DNA from: DASSUW01 sp963789005
GTDB taxonomy: Bacteria > Actinomycetota > Thermoleophilia > Solirubrobacterales > Solirubrobacteraceae
Direction of reading: 5' to 3'
Length of the DNA stretch: 64,000 nt
Assembly (NCBI GenBank): GCA_963789005.1
Contig: CAWBIZ010000005.1
Span: 372,001-436,000 of the forward strand
Positions 43,015-50,186 of this stretch are shown one piece after another (within the stretch, counting starts at the first letter, position 1; each line of letters opens with the position of its first letter). Under the pieces are notes generated by a model. It was not told the DNA's origin. It made no database searches and worked only from the letters and a program-made list of their open reading frames with translations. The position numbers and the translations under genes were made by a program.

Positions 43015-44460
43015 TTAGACGCCGGGTGGTTCTCCTGAGGCGATCGGCGCGAGGTCGAGCATCGCGTCGACGCCGCGGACGAGGTCGAGGCGGTCGCCGG
43101 AGAGCGGCACGCAGGCGTCGGGACGCCGGGTCGGGCGCAGCGAGCTGGGGCCGGCCCGGCGCGGCTGCGGGCAGGCAAGGATGCGGCGGCCGTCGGGGCG
43201 CCGGAACGTGAGCCGGCCGTCGGGTGCGGCGGCGAGCGTGTAGCCGCCTTCGTGCAGCAGCCGGTGGTGGTGGCGGCACAGCAGGACGAGGTTGTCGAGC
43301 TTCGTGCGCCCGCCGTCGGCCCAGTGCTCGATGTGGTGGGCGTCGACGAACCGGTGCGACGTGCAGCCCGGGAAGCGACAGCCGCCGTCGCGCGCCGAGA
43401 GCGCGCGCCGTAGCGCGGGCGGGATGCTGCGCGTCTTGCGGCCGACGTCGAGCGCCACGCCGTCGCGTTCGAGAATGTGCACGAGGCTCGCGTCGCACGC
43501 CAGCCGGCGCGCGGTCGAGGCGGCCAGCGGCGGCCCGTGGTCGATCTCACACCGTTCGCCGTCACCGCCGCTCGAGAGGGTCGCGGTGTCGACGTGCACG
43601 AGCACCTGATAGCGATCGCCACCGGTCCGCGACGCGCGTGCGCCCGCGAGATACCCGTCCGCGAGCGCCACTAGCGCATCCGCTCGCCCCTCCGGCCCGC
43701 GAGGCATATGCGTCTCCGCGGAGACGTCCTCGGCCCGCGGCGGCGCCTCCGCGGAGACGCGTCCGGCGGGCGGAGGCGTTCGCGCGGAGACGTTCCCGGC
43801 CGGCGCCGGCGTCTCCGCGGAGACGTTTTCCGCAGATGGTGGCGTCTCCGCGGAGACGTGTCCGGCTGGAGGTGGCGTTTCCGCGGAGACATCTGCGGCG
43901 GCGAGATCGTCGCGGGCGGCGTCGAGCGCCGCGAGCACGAGCGCGCCCTCCTCTGCCGGGAGTCGCGCGTGCAGCAGCAGCGCTCCGTCGTCGTCATGCT
44001 CGACGTACACCCAGCGCTCCGGCCGCCCACCCGCCGCAGCGCGCTCGGCCCTGACGACCCGGTGGTGGCCGCGCACCAGCCGCTCCAGCTGCGCCCCGGT
44101 CGCGTGACGCGCGAGCGCGAGCAGATCCTGCTCGCGCCGCACGTTCTCCACCCGCGTGAGCGCGCGCGCCTTCGAATAGCTCAGCTCACCCTCCGCGAAC
44201 GCCGCCCGCACCAACGGCAGCTCCTCAAGCCGCCGCGCCACCCGCACCTGCTCACGCGCCGCCCCCGGCGCGATCCCGCACTGATGCGAGATCCAATGCG
44301 CGCACGACTTACAACCCCACTCGGCCCAGCCGCGCCGCCGGTCGTACTCGGCCACCAGCGTCAGCCACCGGCACGTCGCCGCATGGATCCGGCACGCCAG
44401 ATCCGTGATCTCCCGCTCCAGCAGCTCGAGCGGCGTCTTCTCCCGAGGTATCGAACGCAT
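43015..44460 (-). CDS. DUF222 / HNH endonuclease-like protein with repeat linker
   Basis: 481 residues from the ATG at 44460. The N-terminal DUF222 domain shows WAEWGCKSCAHWISHQCGIA, REQVRVARRLEELPLVRAAF and GELSYSKARALTRV. A linker at about residues 190-250 has six 11-aa repeats of the VSAETPPPAG type. A second DUF222-like part and an HNH nuclease follow: CRFPGCTSHRFVDAHHIEHW then LDNLVLLCRHHHRLLHEGGY, with Cys and His metal positions intact. These genes are abundant in actinobacteria and may belong to mobile or selfish elements; the target is unknown. A TACCAT box lies 6 nt before the start. Confidence 0.88.
   Translation of the reverse strand: MRSIPREKTPLELLEREITDLACRIHAATCRWLTLVAEYDRRRGWAEWGCKSCAHWISHQCGIAPGAAREQVRVARRLEELPLVRAAFAEGELSYSKARALTRVENVRREQDLLALARHATGAQLERLVRGHHRVVRAERAAAGGRPERWVYVEHDDDGALLLHARLPAEEGALVLAALDAARDDLAAADVSAETPPPAGHVSAETPPSAENVSAETPAPAGNVSARTPPPAGRVSAEAPPRAEDVSAETHMPRGPEGRADALVALADGYLAGARASRTGGDRYQVLVHVDTATLSSGGDGERCEIDHGPPLAASTARRLACDASLVHILERDGVALDVGRKTRSIPPALRRALSARDGGCRFPGCTSHRFVDAHHIEHWADGGRTKLDNLVLLCRHHHRLLHEGGYTLAAAPDGRLTFRRPDGRRILACPQPRRAGPSSLRPTRRPDACVPLSGDRLDLVRGVDAMLDLAPIASGEPPGV
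43711..43891. repeat. Six 33-bp tandem units with a 16-bp palindrome each
   Basis: CGTCTCCGCGGAGACG, a perfect palindrome, occurs at 43711, 43810 and 43843, with variants at 43744, 43777 and 43876. The spacing is 33 bp throughout. In the HNH gene they encode an 11-aa repeat (VSAETPPPAG type). The palindrome is better conserved than the codons between. Confidence 0.85.
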
Positions 44461-44466
44461 GTTCGT

Positions 44467-44472
44467 ATGGTA
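44467..44472 (-). promoter_or_regulatory. -10 box for the DUF222-HNH gene (TACCAT)
   Basis: On the minus strand TACCAT ends 6 nt before the ATG at 44460, with no Shine-Dalgarno sequence. Confidence 0.4.
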
Positions 44473-44505
44473 GGGACCGAGTCGGACGCGACGGCCCACC
44501 TGTGC

Positions 44506-44871
44506 TCACGTCGTGTACGTGTCGAGCAGCCGACTGATGTCGCGCGCCGCCCGCTCCGCGTCCGCCTCGCGCTCGATGCAGACGCTCACGTGCCCCGCCT
44601 CGGCAGGGACCACGACCTGGGTGAAGTTGCCGTAGCCCACGATGACGTGTGACAGGCCGCCGCAATCGAGGTCGCCGCGCTGGCGGGCGAGCGTCAGCAG
44701 CGTCGGATTGACCAGCAGCTCCTCGTAGAAGTCTGAGCTGGCGTCGGACGCTCCTTCGGGCGTGCCGCGCTGGGTGGTGTGGATATCCTGGCCGACGCCG
44801 AAGGCGACGTAGCGGACGTGGTCGCCGAGAGCGAACAGCGCTTGCTCCAGTTCAGCGCGATCGACGGTCAT
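44506..44871 (-). CDS. Small protein, possibly Roadblock/LC7-like
   Basis: 121 residues from the ATG at 44871 (a TTG at 44880 would add three). It starts MTVDRAELEQALFALGDHVR and contains a DFYEELLVNPTLLTLARQRG segment. The C-terminal SHVIVGYGNFTQVVVPAEAG then HVSVCIEREADAERAARDIS resembles the last strands and helix of Roadblock/LC7 domains. No signal or membrane segment. If the fold is correct it may regulate a GTPase or kinase; evidence is weak. Confidence 0.55.
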   Translation of the reverse strand: MTVDRAELEQALFALGDHVRYVAFGVGQDIHTTQRGTPEGASDASSDFYEELLVNPTLLTLARQRGDLDCGGLSHVIVGYGNFTQVVVPAEAGHVSVCIEREADAERAARDISRLLDTYTT

Positions 44872-44880
44872 GCTGCCCAA

Positions 44881-45435
44881 TTACCCGGTGATCGGGCGGT
44901 CGCCGCGCACGCACCACTCCTCGACGGCGGGCCAGGGTCCGAACCCGGTCTCCGGGTTGAGGTGCCCGCCGCCCGGCAGCACGTCCACCGGGATGCCGAG
45001 CGGCTCGCCGTACAGGCCGGCGGCGCCCTCCGGGCAGTACGGATCGTCGTCCGAGCACACGAGGCGAGCGCCCGCGCCCAGCGCCGGGAGCGGGACCGGG
45101 AAGAAGTCCTGGATCTCGGCCACGCCGGAGGCCTCGGAGGGCGGCGCGGTGAGCAGCACGCGGTCGGCCGGCGGGCCGCCGTCGGCGACGTGGTGCAGGT
45201 ACAGGAGGCAGGCGAGCGAGTGGCAGACGACGACGGACTCGCCCGCGGGCAGGGCCGCCAGCTCGCCGTCCAGGGCGTCGCGCCAGGCGGGCAGGGAGGG
45301 GAGGTCGGCGTCGGGCAGGTCGGGGTACGCGACCCGCTCGCCGTCGGCGCGCAGGCGCGCCGCGAGCCACGTCTGCCAATGCCCTGGCCCCGAGGCCCCG
45401 AGGCCGTGCAGGATGAGAAAAGCGCGCGCGGCCAC
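44881..45435 (-). CDS. RBBP9/YdeN-type alpha/beta hydrolase
   Basis: 184 residues from the GTG at 45435 (another GTG at 45438). FLILHGLGASGPGHWQTWLA is the RBBP9-type start; the nucleophile elbow is VVCHSLACLLYLH (Ser), with PPADRVLLTAPPS, an acid in CSDDDPYCP and the catalytic His in LPGGGHLNPETGFG. It is a small serine hydrolase of unknown substrate. It is divergent from the TusA-like gene, 19 bp away, and appears to share its -10 element. Confidence 0.85.
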   Translation of the reverse strand: MAARAFLILHGLGASGPGHWQTWLAARLRADGERVAYPDLPDADLPSLPAWRDALDGELAALPAGESVVVCHSLACLLYLHHVADGGPPADRVLLTAPPSEASGVAEIQDFFPVPLPALGAGARLVCSDDDPYCPEGAAGLYGEPLGIPVDVLPGGGHLNPETGFGPWPAVEEWCVRGDRPITG

Positions 45436-45441
45436 CACCGC

Positions 45442-45448
45442 TACCGTA
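45442..45448. promoter_or_regulatory. Symmetric TACCGTA element: bidirectional -10
   Basis: TACCGT (45442-45447) is a -10 for the TusA-like gene with a 7-nt gap to its GTG at 45455. On the other strand TACGGT (45448-45443) has a 7-nt gap to the hydrolase GTG at 45435. The two starts are 19 bp apart and no Shine-Dalgarno is seen, so one TAnnnTA sequence may start two leaderless transcripts. Confidence 0.5.
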
Positions 45449-45454
45449 ACCCGC

Positions 45455-45664
45455 GTGGCGGTCCGAACGCTGGACATCACGGGCCTGACGTGCCCGATGA
45501 CGTGGGTACGGACGAAGCTCGAGCTCGAGCGGATGGCGCCCGGCGAGGCGCTCGAGGTGCGCTGCCGGCCGGGCGAGGCGCTCGAGAACGTGCCGCGCTC
45601 GGCGGCCGAGGCCGGCCACGACGTCGACGTCGCCGGCACCACGATCCGGATCGTCCGCCGATGA
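45455..45664 (+). CDS. TusA/SirA-family sulfur carrier-like protein
   Basis: 69 residues from a GTG. VRTLDITGLTCPMTWVRTKL contains the CP motif with the sulfur-carrying Cys, followed by ERMAPGEALEVRC and VPRSAAEAGHDVDV, the compact TusA fold. TusA proteins pass persulfide sulfur between enzymes. There is no C-terminal diglycine, so it is not a direct substrate for adenylation by a ThiF-type enzyme. It overlaps the downstream E1-like gene by 4 nt (ATGA), implying a joint role. Confidence 0.82.
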   Translation: MAVRTLDITGLTCPMTWVRTKLELERMAPGEALEVRCRPGEALENVPRSAAEAGHDVDVAGTTIRIVRR

Positions 45665-46557
45665 ACGACCGCCGAGCGTTCCTCCGCGGCATCGCCGGGG
45701 CCGCACGCGGGGTGGGGCGCCGCGACGAAGCGGACCCGCCCGACGAGATCGCGCCCGAGTGGGGCGACGAGATCGCGCCCGAGTCGCCCGAGTCGCCCGA
45801 GTCGCCCGAGTCGCCCGAGGCCGCGGATCCGTGGCTCGAGCGCTACGCGCGCCAGCTCGTGCTGCCCGTCTGGAGCGAGGCGAAGCAGCGCGCCGTCAAC
45901 CAGGCGAGCGTGCTCGTCGTCGGCGCCGGGGCGCTCGGCTCGCCGGTCGCGACCTACCTCGCGGGCGCCGGCGTCGGCCGGCTCGGCGTCGTCGACGACG
46001 GCGCGGTCGAGCTCTCCAACCTGCACCGCCAGCACCTGCACTTCACGCCCGACGTCGGCGTCCCGAAGGCCCACAGCGCGGTCGCCAAGCTCGGCTACCT
46101 CAACCCGGAGATCGTGATCGAGCCCTACCAGGCGCGCTTCAACCCGGCGATGCTCGACGGCCAGGACGTCGTGGTCGACTGCACGGACTCGTTCGAGTCC
46201 CGGTACGCGATCAACGCCGCGTGCTGCGAGGCCGGCATCCCGCTCGTGGAGGGCGGCGTCACCGGCATGACCGGGCTGGTGATGGCGATCCGGCCCAAGC
46301 ACACCGCCTGCTACCGCTGCGCGTTCCCGGAGCCACCGCCGCCCGACGCGCGACCCACCTGCGCCGAGGCCGGCGTGCTGGGGCCCGCCGCGGGCGTCGT
46401 CGGCTCGCTCCAGGCGCTCGAGGTGCTCAAGCTGCTCGCCGGCCTGCCGGCCCTCACGGACGCGTTCCTGCAGCTCGACCTGGCGACGCTCGACGTCCTG
46501 CGCGTAACCACCCACAGGCGTCCTGACTGCCCCGACTGCGGCGACGCGTACGCTTAG
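45661..46557 (+). CDS. ThiF/MoeB/HesA-family E1-like adenylyltransferase
   Basis: 298 residues. The E1 core has VLVVGAGALGSPVATYLAGA (nucleotide loop), LSNLHRQHLHFTPDVGVPKA (Arg finger), VVDCTDSFESRYAIN, CAEAGVLGPAAGVVGSLQAL, and a zinc site formed by CYRC and CPDC. These enzymes adenylate the C-terminus of a small sulfur carrier (ThiS, MoaD, CysO). No rhodanese domain is attached. The first ~55 residues are odd: MNDRRAFLRGIAGAARG looks like a twin-arginine motif without a following membrane stretch, and a PES repeat (9-bp units, about 45778-45817) follows. It is flanked by the TusA-like gene (ATGA overlap) and cysE (7-bp gap). Confidence 0.88.
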   Translation: MNDRRAFLRGIAGAARGVGRRDEADPPDEIAPEWGDEIAPESPESPESPESPEAADPWLERYARQLVLPVWSEAKQRAVNQASVLVVGAGALGSPVATYLAGAGVGRLGVVDDGAVELSNLHRQHLHFTPDVGVPKAHSAVAKLGYLNPEIVIEPYQARFNPAMLDGQDVVVDCTDSFESRYAINAACCEAGIPLVEGGVTGMTGLVMAIRPKHTACYRCAFPEPPPPDARPTCAEAGVLGPAAGVVGSLQALEVLKLLAGLPALTDAFLQLDLATLDVLRVTTHRRPDCPDCGDAYA

Positions 46558-46564
46558 AGACAAG

Positions 46565-47305
46565 ATGCTCGGGATCGGAACCCTCCGCCGGGTGGCGGGC
46601 GAGGTGAGGCGCGACGTCCGCGCCGCTTACGAGCGCGATCCGGCGGCCAAGGGGGTGAGCGCGGCCGAGGTCCTCGCCGCCTGGCCGGGAGTGCACGCGC
46701 TGCTCAGCCACCGCGTCGCCCACGCCCTGCATGCCGCCGGCGTGCCGGTCGCCCCGCGCGCGCTCGCGTACGCGTCGCGCTCGCTGACCGGGATCGAGAT
46801 CCACCCGGCGGCCAACGTCGGCGACGGGCTCTTCATCGACCACGGCATGGGCGTCGTGATCGGCGAGACGGCCGACGTGGGGGACACCGTGACGATCTAC
46901 CAGGGGGTGACGCTGGGCGGCACCGGCTTCGCCACCGGCAAGCGCCACCCGACCGTGCAGGACAACGTCACGATCGGGTCGGGAGCGAAGCTGCTCGGGC
47001 CGATCACGATCGGCCACGGCGCCAAGATCGGCGCCAACGCCGTGGTCATCCACGACGTGCCGCCGAACTCGACCGTCGTCGGCAACCCGGGGCACCCGGT
47101 GCGCGTCGAGGGGCGCCGGCCCGAGGGCCCGGACGCCGACTGGGTCCACCTGCCCGACCCGATCGCCGACGCCCTCAAGCAGCTCTCCCGCCGGATCGGC
47201 GAGCTCGAGCGCGAGCTGGCCGCCGTCCGCGGCGAGGACCCGGCGAACCAGGCTGACGTCGTCCCGCTCCGGCCCGTGCGCGGCCCGAGCCCCGCCGGTG
47301 GCTAG
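46565..47305 (+). CDS. cysE: Serine O-acetyltransferase
   Basis: 246 residues. The N-terminal helical part contains ERDPAAKGVSAAEVLAAWPG then VHALLSHRVAHALHAAG. The left-handed beta-helix shows GIEIHPAANVGDGLFIDHGM, GVVIGETADVGDTVTIYQGV and KRHPTVQDNVTIGSGAKLLG, with the catalytic His of IDHG. It makes O-acetylserine for CysK. The C-terminal ~75 residues are long and low-complexity, and do not end in the Ile used to bind CysK. It follows the E1-like gene by 7 bp and overlaps the next gene by 8 nt. Confidence 0.95.
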   Translation: MLGIGTLRRVAGEVRRDVRAAYERDPAAKGVSAAEVLAAWPGVHALLSHRVAHALHAAGVPVAPRALAYASRSLTGIEIHPAANVGDGLFIDHGMGVVIGETADVGDTVTIYQGVTLGGTGFATGKRHPTVQDNVTIGSGAKLLGPITIGHGAKIGANAVVIHDVPPNSTVVGNPGHPVRVEGRRPEGPDADWVHLPDPIADALKQLSRRIGELERELAAVRGEDPANQADVVPLRPVRGPSPAGG

Positions 47306-47729
47306 CTTCGAGCACACCGTCGAGATCCCCCGCCCGCCGGAGGAGGTCTTCCCGTGGCTGCTCGAGCAGGACAAGGTCCCGCGCTGGACCGGGCACCTCG
47401 AGCGCTACGAGCAGCTCGACGGCGCCCTCGGGACCGGGTCGCGCGTGCGGCAGGTGCTCGAGATCAGCGGCCGCACGATCGACGTCGAGCTCCAGATCAC
47501 CCGCTACGACCCGCCGCGCGGCGCCGAGACGCGCTTCGAGACGAACGGGATCAAGGTCGTCACGGAGTATGGGCTGCAGGCCAACGGGGCCGGCACCCGG
47601 CTCACGCAGTCGCTCGAGGCCAAGGCGGGCGGTCTCGGCGGCAGGATGCTGCTGCCCGTGGTCCAGCCGCGGCTCGAGCAGAAGCTCACCGAGGACCTCG
47701 AACGCCTCCGGGAGGTCCTCTCCGGGTAG
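47298..47729 (+). CDS. SRPBCC (polyketide cyclase/START-like) protein
   Basis: 143 residues from a GTG that overlaps cysE by 8 nt. It begins ASFEHTVEIPRPPEEVFPWL and continues WTGHLERYEQLDGALGTGSR and VRQVLEISGRTIDVELQITR. The C-terminal helix is VVQPRLEQKLTEDLERLREV. This is the typical helix-grip fold with a hydrophobic pocket. The ligand is unknown. Because of the overlap it is probably co-expressed with cysE, though a functional link is not obvious. Confidence 0.88.
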   Translation: MASFEHTVEIPRPPEEVFPWLLEQDKVPRWTGHLERYEQLDGALGTGSRVRQVLEISGRTIDVELQITRYDPPRGAETRFETNGIKVVTEYGLQANGAGTRLTQSLEAKAGGLGGRMLLPVVQPRLEQKLTEDLERLREVLSG

Positions 47730-47738
47730 ACCAGGGTC

Positions 47739-48956
47739 ATGCGCCTCCTGCTCCTGACCCTGACGCTCCTCGCGGTCGCTGTGCCTGGCGCGGCCGCCCA
47801 GTCCACCGTCGAGCGCGCCGCCCAGGCGCTCGAGAGCGATCCCGTCTACGTGGATTCCGAGGCCGAGCGCGCCCTCAGCGCGAACGAGGCCGACGCCCTC
47901 AGGCGCCGCATCGAGGAGGAGGCGCCCGGCGTGCTGCGGATCGCGGTCCTGCCCGGCTCCGTGGGCGATCCGAGGCCGGTCGCGCAGGAGCTGCGCGCTC
48001 AGGTCGGCGGCTCGGTCGGGGTGGTCGCTGGCAACTCCCTGGCGGTCGACGGGTCCGCCGAGGTCGAAGCGGCCGCCACCGCGGCGGTCCAGTCCAACCG
48101 CGGCGGGGGCGCGGCGGCCGTGCTGCTGGACTTCGTCGACCGCGTGGGCGGAGCCGGAACGAGCGGCGGCACGGACGGCGGTGACGGTGACGGCGCCGGC
48201 GGCGGCGCCGGCGGGATCATCCTGCTCGGCCTCGCCGGCGCCGGAGGGGCAGCCGTGCTGGCGTCGCGGCGACGGCGCCGGAAGGCAGAGGCCGCCGAGT
48301 TCGCCGAGGTCAAGGACAACGCCCGCGACGATCTCGTCGCGCTGGGAGAGGACATCCGCGCCCTCGACCTCGACATCGAGATGCCCGATGTGTCACCGGA
48401 AGCACGCGCGGACTACGAGCAGGCGGTGAACGCCTACGACCGCGCGGACTCCGCGTGGGAGCTTGCCCGCCGGCCCGAGGAGCTCGAGCCGGTCGGTGCG
48501 GCGCTCGAGGAGGGCCGGTGGGCGATGGCCTCGGCGAAGGCGCGACTCCAAGGGAATCAGCCGCCCGAGCGCCGCTCGCCGTGCTTCTTCGACCCTCGCC
48601 ACGGGCCGTCGAGCCGCGAGGTCGAATGGGCGCCGTACGGCGGGGCGCCGCGGATGGTCCCGGCTTGCGAGGCCGACGCCCAGCACGTCGAGCGCGGGGA
48701 GGATCCCGAGGCGCGCGAGGTGACGCTCGGCGGCCAGCGGATGCCCTACTGGGCGGCCGGGCCGATGTACGCGCCGTTCATGGGCGGCTTCTTCGGCGCC
48801 GGCATCCTGCCAGGACTGATGATGGGCACGATGCTCGGCAGCATGTTCGACGGCCCCAACTTCGGTGGCGACGTGGGGGGCGGAGACTTCGGCGGCGGTG
48901 GTGACTTCGGCGGCGGCGACTTCGGTGGCGGCGGGTTCGGCGGCGGAGACTTCTAG
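47739..48956 (+). CDS. TPM-like exported membrane protein with glycine-rich tail
   Basis: 405 residues. A signal peptide (MRLLLLTLTLLAVAVPGAAA) is followed by a ~120-residue external domain (YVDSEAERALSANEADALRR, IEEEAPGVLRIAVLPGSVGD), similar to TPM-like N-terminal parts. One membrane helix follows at about 158-178 (GGIILLGLAGAGGAAVLA), then RRRRRK and a cytoplasmic helical region. The C-terminal part has SPCFFDPRHGPSSREVEW and YWAAGPMYAPFMGGFFGAGI, and ends in repeated GGGDF. Function unknown; such proteins are common in actinobacteria. It overlaps the next convergent gene by 4 bp. Confidence 0.72.
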   Translation: MRLLLLTLTLLAVAVPGAAAQSTVERAAQALESDPVYVDSEAERALSANEADALRRRIEEEAPGVLRIAVLPGSVGDPRPVAQELRAQVGGSVGVVAGNSLAVDGSAEVEAAATAAVQSNRGGGAAAVLLDFVDRVGGAGTSGGTDGGDGDGAGGGAGGIILLGLAGAGGAAVLASRRRRRKAEAAEFAEVKDNARDDLVALGEDIRALDLDIEMPDVSPEARADYEQAVNAYDRADSAWELARRPEELEPVGAALEEGRWAMASAKARLQGNQPPERRSPCFFDPRHGPSSREVEWAPYGGAPRMVPACEADAQHVERGEDPEAREVTLGGQRMPYWAAGPMYAPFMGGFFGAGILPGLMMGTMLGSMFDGPNFGGDVGGGDFGGGGDFGGGDFGGGGFGGGDF

Positions 48957-50146
48957 GGGCAGCACCACTGGACCGAGTCCGGGAACGCCGGCTCGCTCGC
49001 GCCGGGCATGAACTGGCGGGCGATGTTCGCGACCGCGACGGGACGCCCGCCGCCGCCGGGGCGCAGGAAGATCCACTGATCGGCGTCGGGCCACGGCACG
49101 AGCAACCGGCGGCCGTCCGGTGACCACGCGAGCCCAGGCAGCGGCCCGCGCGCGGTGAACAGGAGCCGCCCGCCCGACAAGGTGCGCTCCAACCTCACCT
49201 CGCGGCGACCGGAGTCCGCGGCCCGCACCACCGCGATCCGGCCGCTGCGGGGCGCGACGGCCATGTGCTCGACCGCGTACGCCGCGCCCGGGACCCAATC
49301 GACGATCGTGGCGCCGGTCGCCCGGTGCCGGGCATCGAACCGGGTGACCCGATCGCCGGCGGCGGCGAGCAGCTTGCGCCCGCCCGGCGCCCACGCGAGC
49401 TGCTTGACGCCGGTCAGCCGCTGCGTGCGCCACAGGCGCCGTCCGGAGTCGGCGGCGACGACGTTGATCCGCTCGCGCCGGTCGACGTAGGCGAGCACGT
49501 GGGCGTCGTCCGGCCGCCACGCGGGCGTCACGTCGCGCGCCGGGGCGTAGCGGCGGTCCTCCTTCCCGTCGCCTGTGACCACGCGCAGCGAGCCGCCCGC
49601 GACGTACGCGATCCGGAAGCCGTCGACCGGCGACCACGCCGCGTGCGTCACCGGCGCGGGCGCGGACAATGACCAGCGGACGTCGCCGTCGGGCTCGAGC
49701 GCGGTCAGCTGGCGGCCGCGCCACGCGACCACGTAGAGCCCGCGCGGCGACCACGACGCGCCGGAGAAGTCGCCCAGCCGGCGGCGCGCGCCGCGCGCCG
49801 CGTCGGCGCCCAGCTCCGCGCGCAGCGCCCGCGCGCGCGAGAAGTCGATCGCCCGGTTGACGACGATGCGGTGCAGCCACGGGCGCAGCGGGCGCCGCAG
49901 GTCGAAGCTCTCGAGCGCGCGCAGGGCGGCGACGAACGCCTCCTGCGCGATGTCCTCGGCCGCCGCCGCGTCACCGGTGACGAGCAGCGCCGCGCGGTGC
50001 GCCGGGCTCCAGTGGCGGGCGAACAGCTCGGCCACCGCGTCCTCGGAGCCTCGGCGCGCCGCACGCACGAGCGAGGCCTCGCTCGCGCGGCGGCGGGGGG
50101 TCACCGAGCTCCTCCACGGGTCGACGGCCGCGGCAGCATCCGACAC
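48953..50146 (-). CDS. Fusion of ECF sigma region 2 with a WD40/TolB-like propeller; region 4 missing
   Basis: 397 residues from the GTG at 50146. Residues 22-108 are ECF sigma region 2: EASLVRAARRGSEDAVAELF, DAAAAEDIAQEAFVAALRAL and RRPLRPWLHRIVVNRAIDFS. After a GC-only junction (about residues 110-124, 49774-49817) the frame passes directly into a beta-propeller: RLGDFSGASWSPRGLYVVAW, HAAWSPVDGFRIAYVAGG, AWRPDDAHVLAYVDRR and LAWSPDGRRLLVPWPDADQW, ending in a CC pair. Sigma region 4, which reads the -35, is absent, as is any anti-sigma or membrane segment. It looks like two neighbouring genes (sigma factor and propeller-type anti-sigma partner) joined by a deletion; a functional fusion is possible. 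Confidence 0.8.
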   Translation of the reverse strand: MSDAAAAVDPWRSSVTPRRRASEASLVRAARRGSEDAVAELFARHWSPAHRAALLVTGDAAAAEDIAQEAFVAALRALESFDLRRPLRPWLHRIVVNRAIDFSRARALRAELGADAARGARRRLGDFSGASWSPRGLYVVAWRGRQLTALEPDGDVRWSLSAPAPVTHAAWSPVDGFRIAYVAGGSLRVVTGDGKEDRRYAPARDVTPAWRPDDAHVLAYVDRRERINVVAADSGRRLWRTQRLTGVKQLAWAPGGRKLLAAAGDRVTRFDARHRATGATIVDWVPGAAYAVEHMAVAPRSGRIAVVRAADSGRREVRLERTLSGGRLLFTARGPLPGLAWSPDGRRLLVPWPDADQWIFLRPGGGGRPVAVANIARQFMPGASEPAFPDSVQWCCP

Positions 50147-50186
50147 GTCGGGATACGAGGAGGAGCGCGTGAGAGGTCCCTCGGTA

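Noticed and set aside
43711..43891. Regular 33-bp repeats as a CRISPR array
   Set aside because: The units are contiguous, lie in a coding frame, and the parts between palindromes are similar to each other, so there are no spacers and no cas genes nearby.
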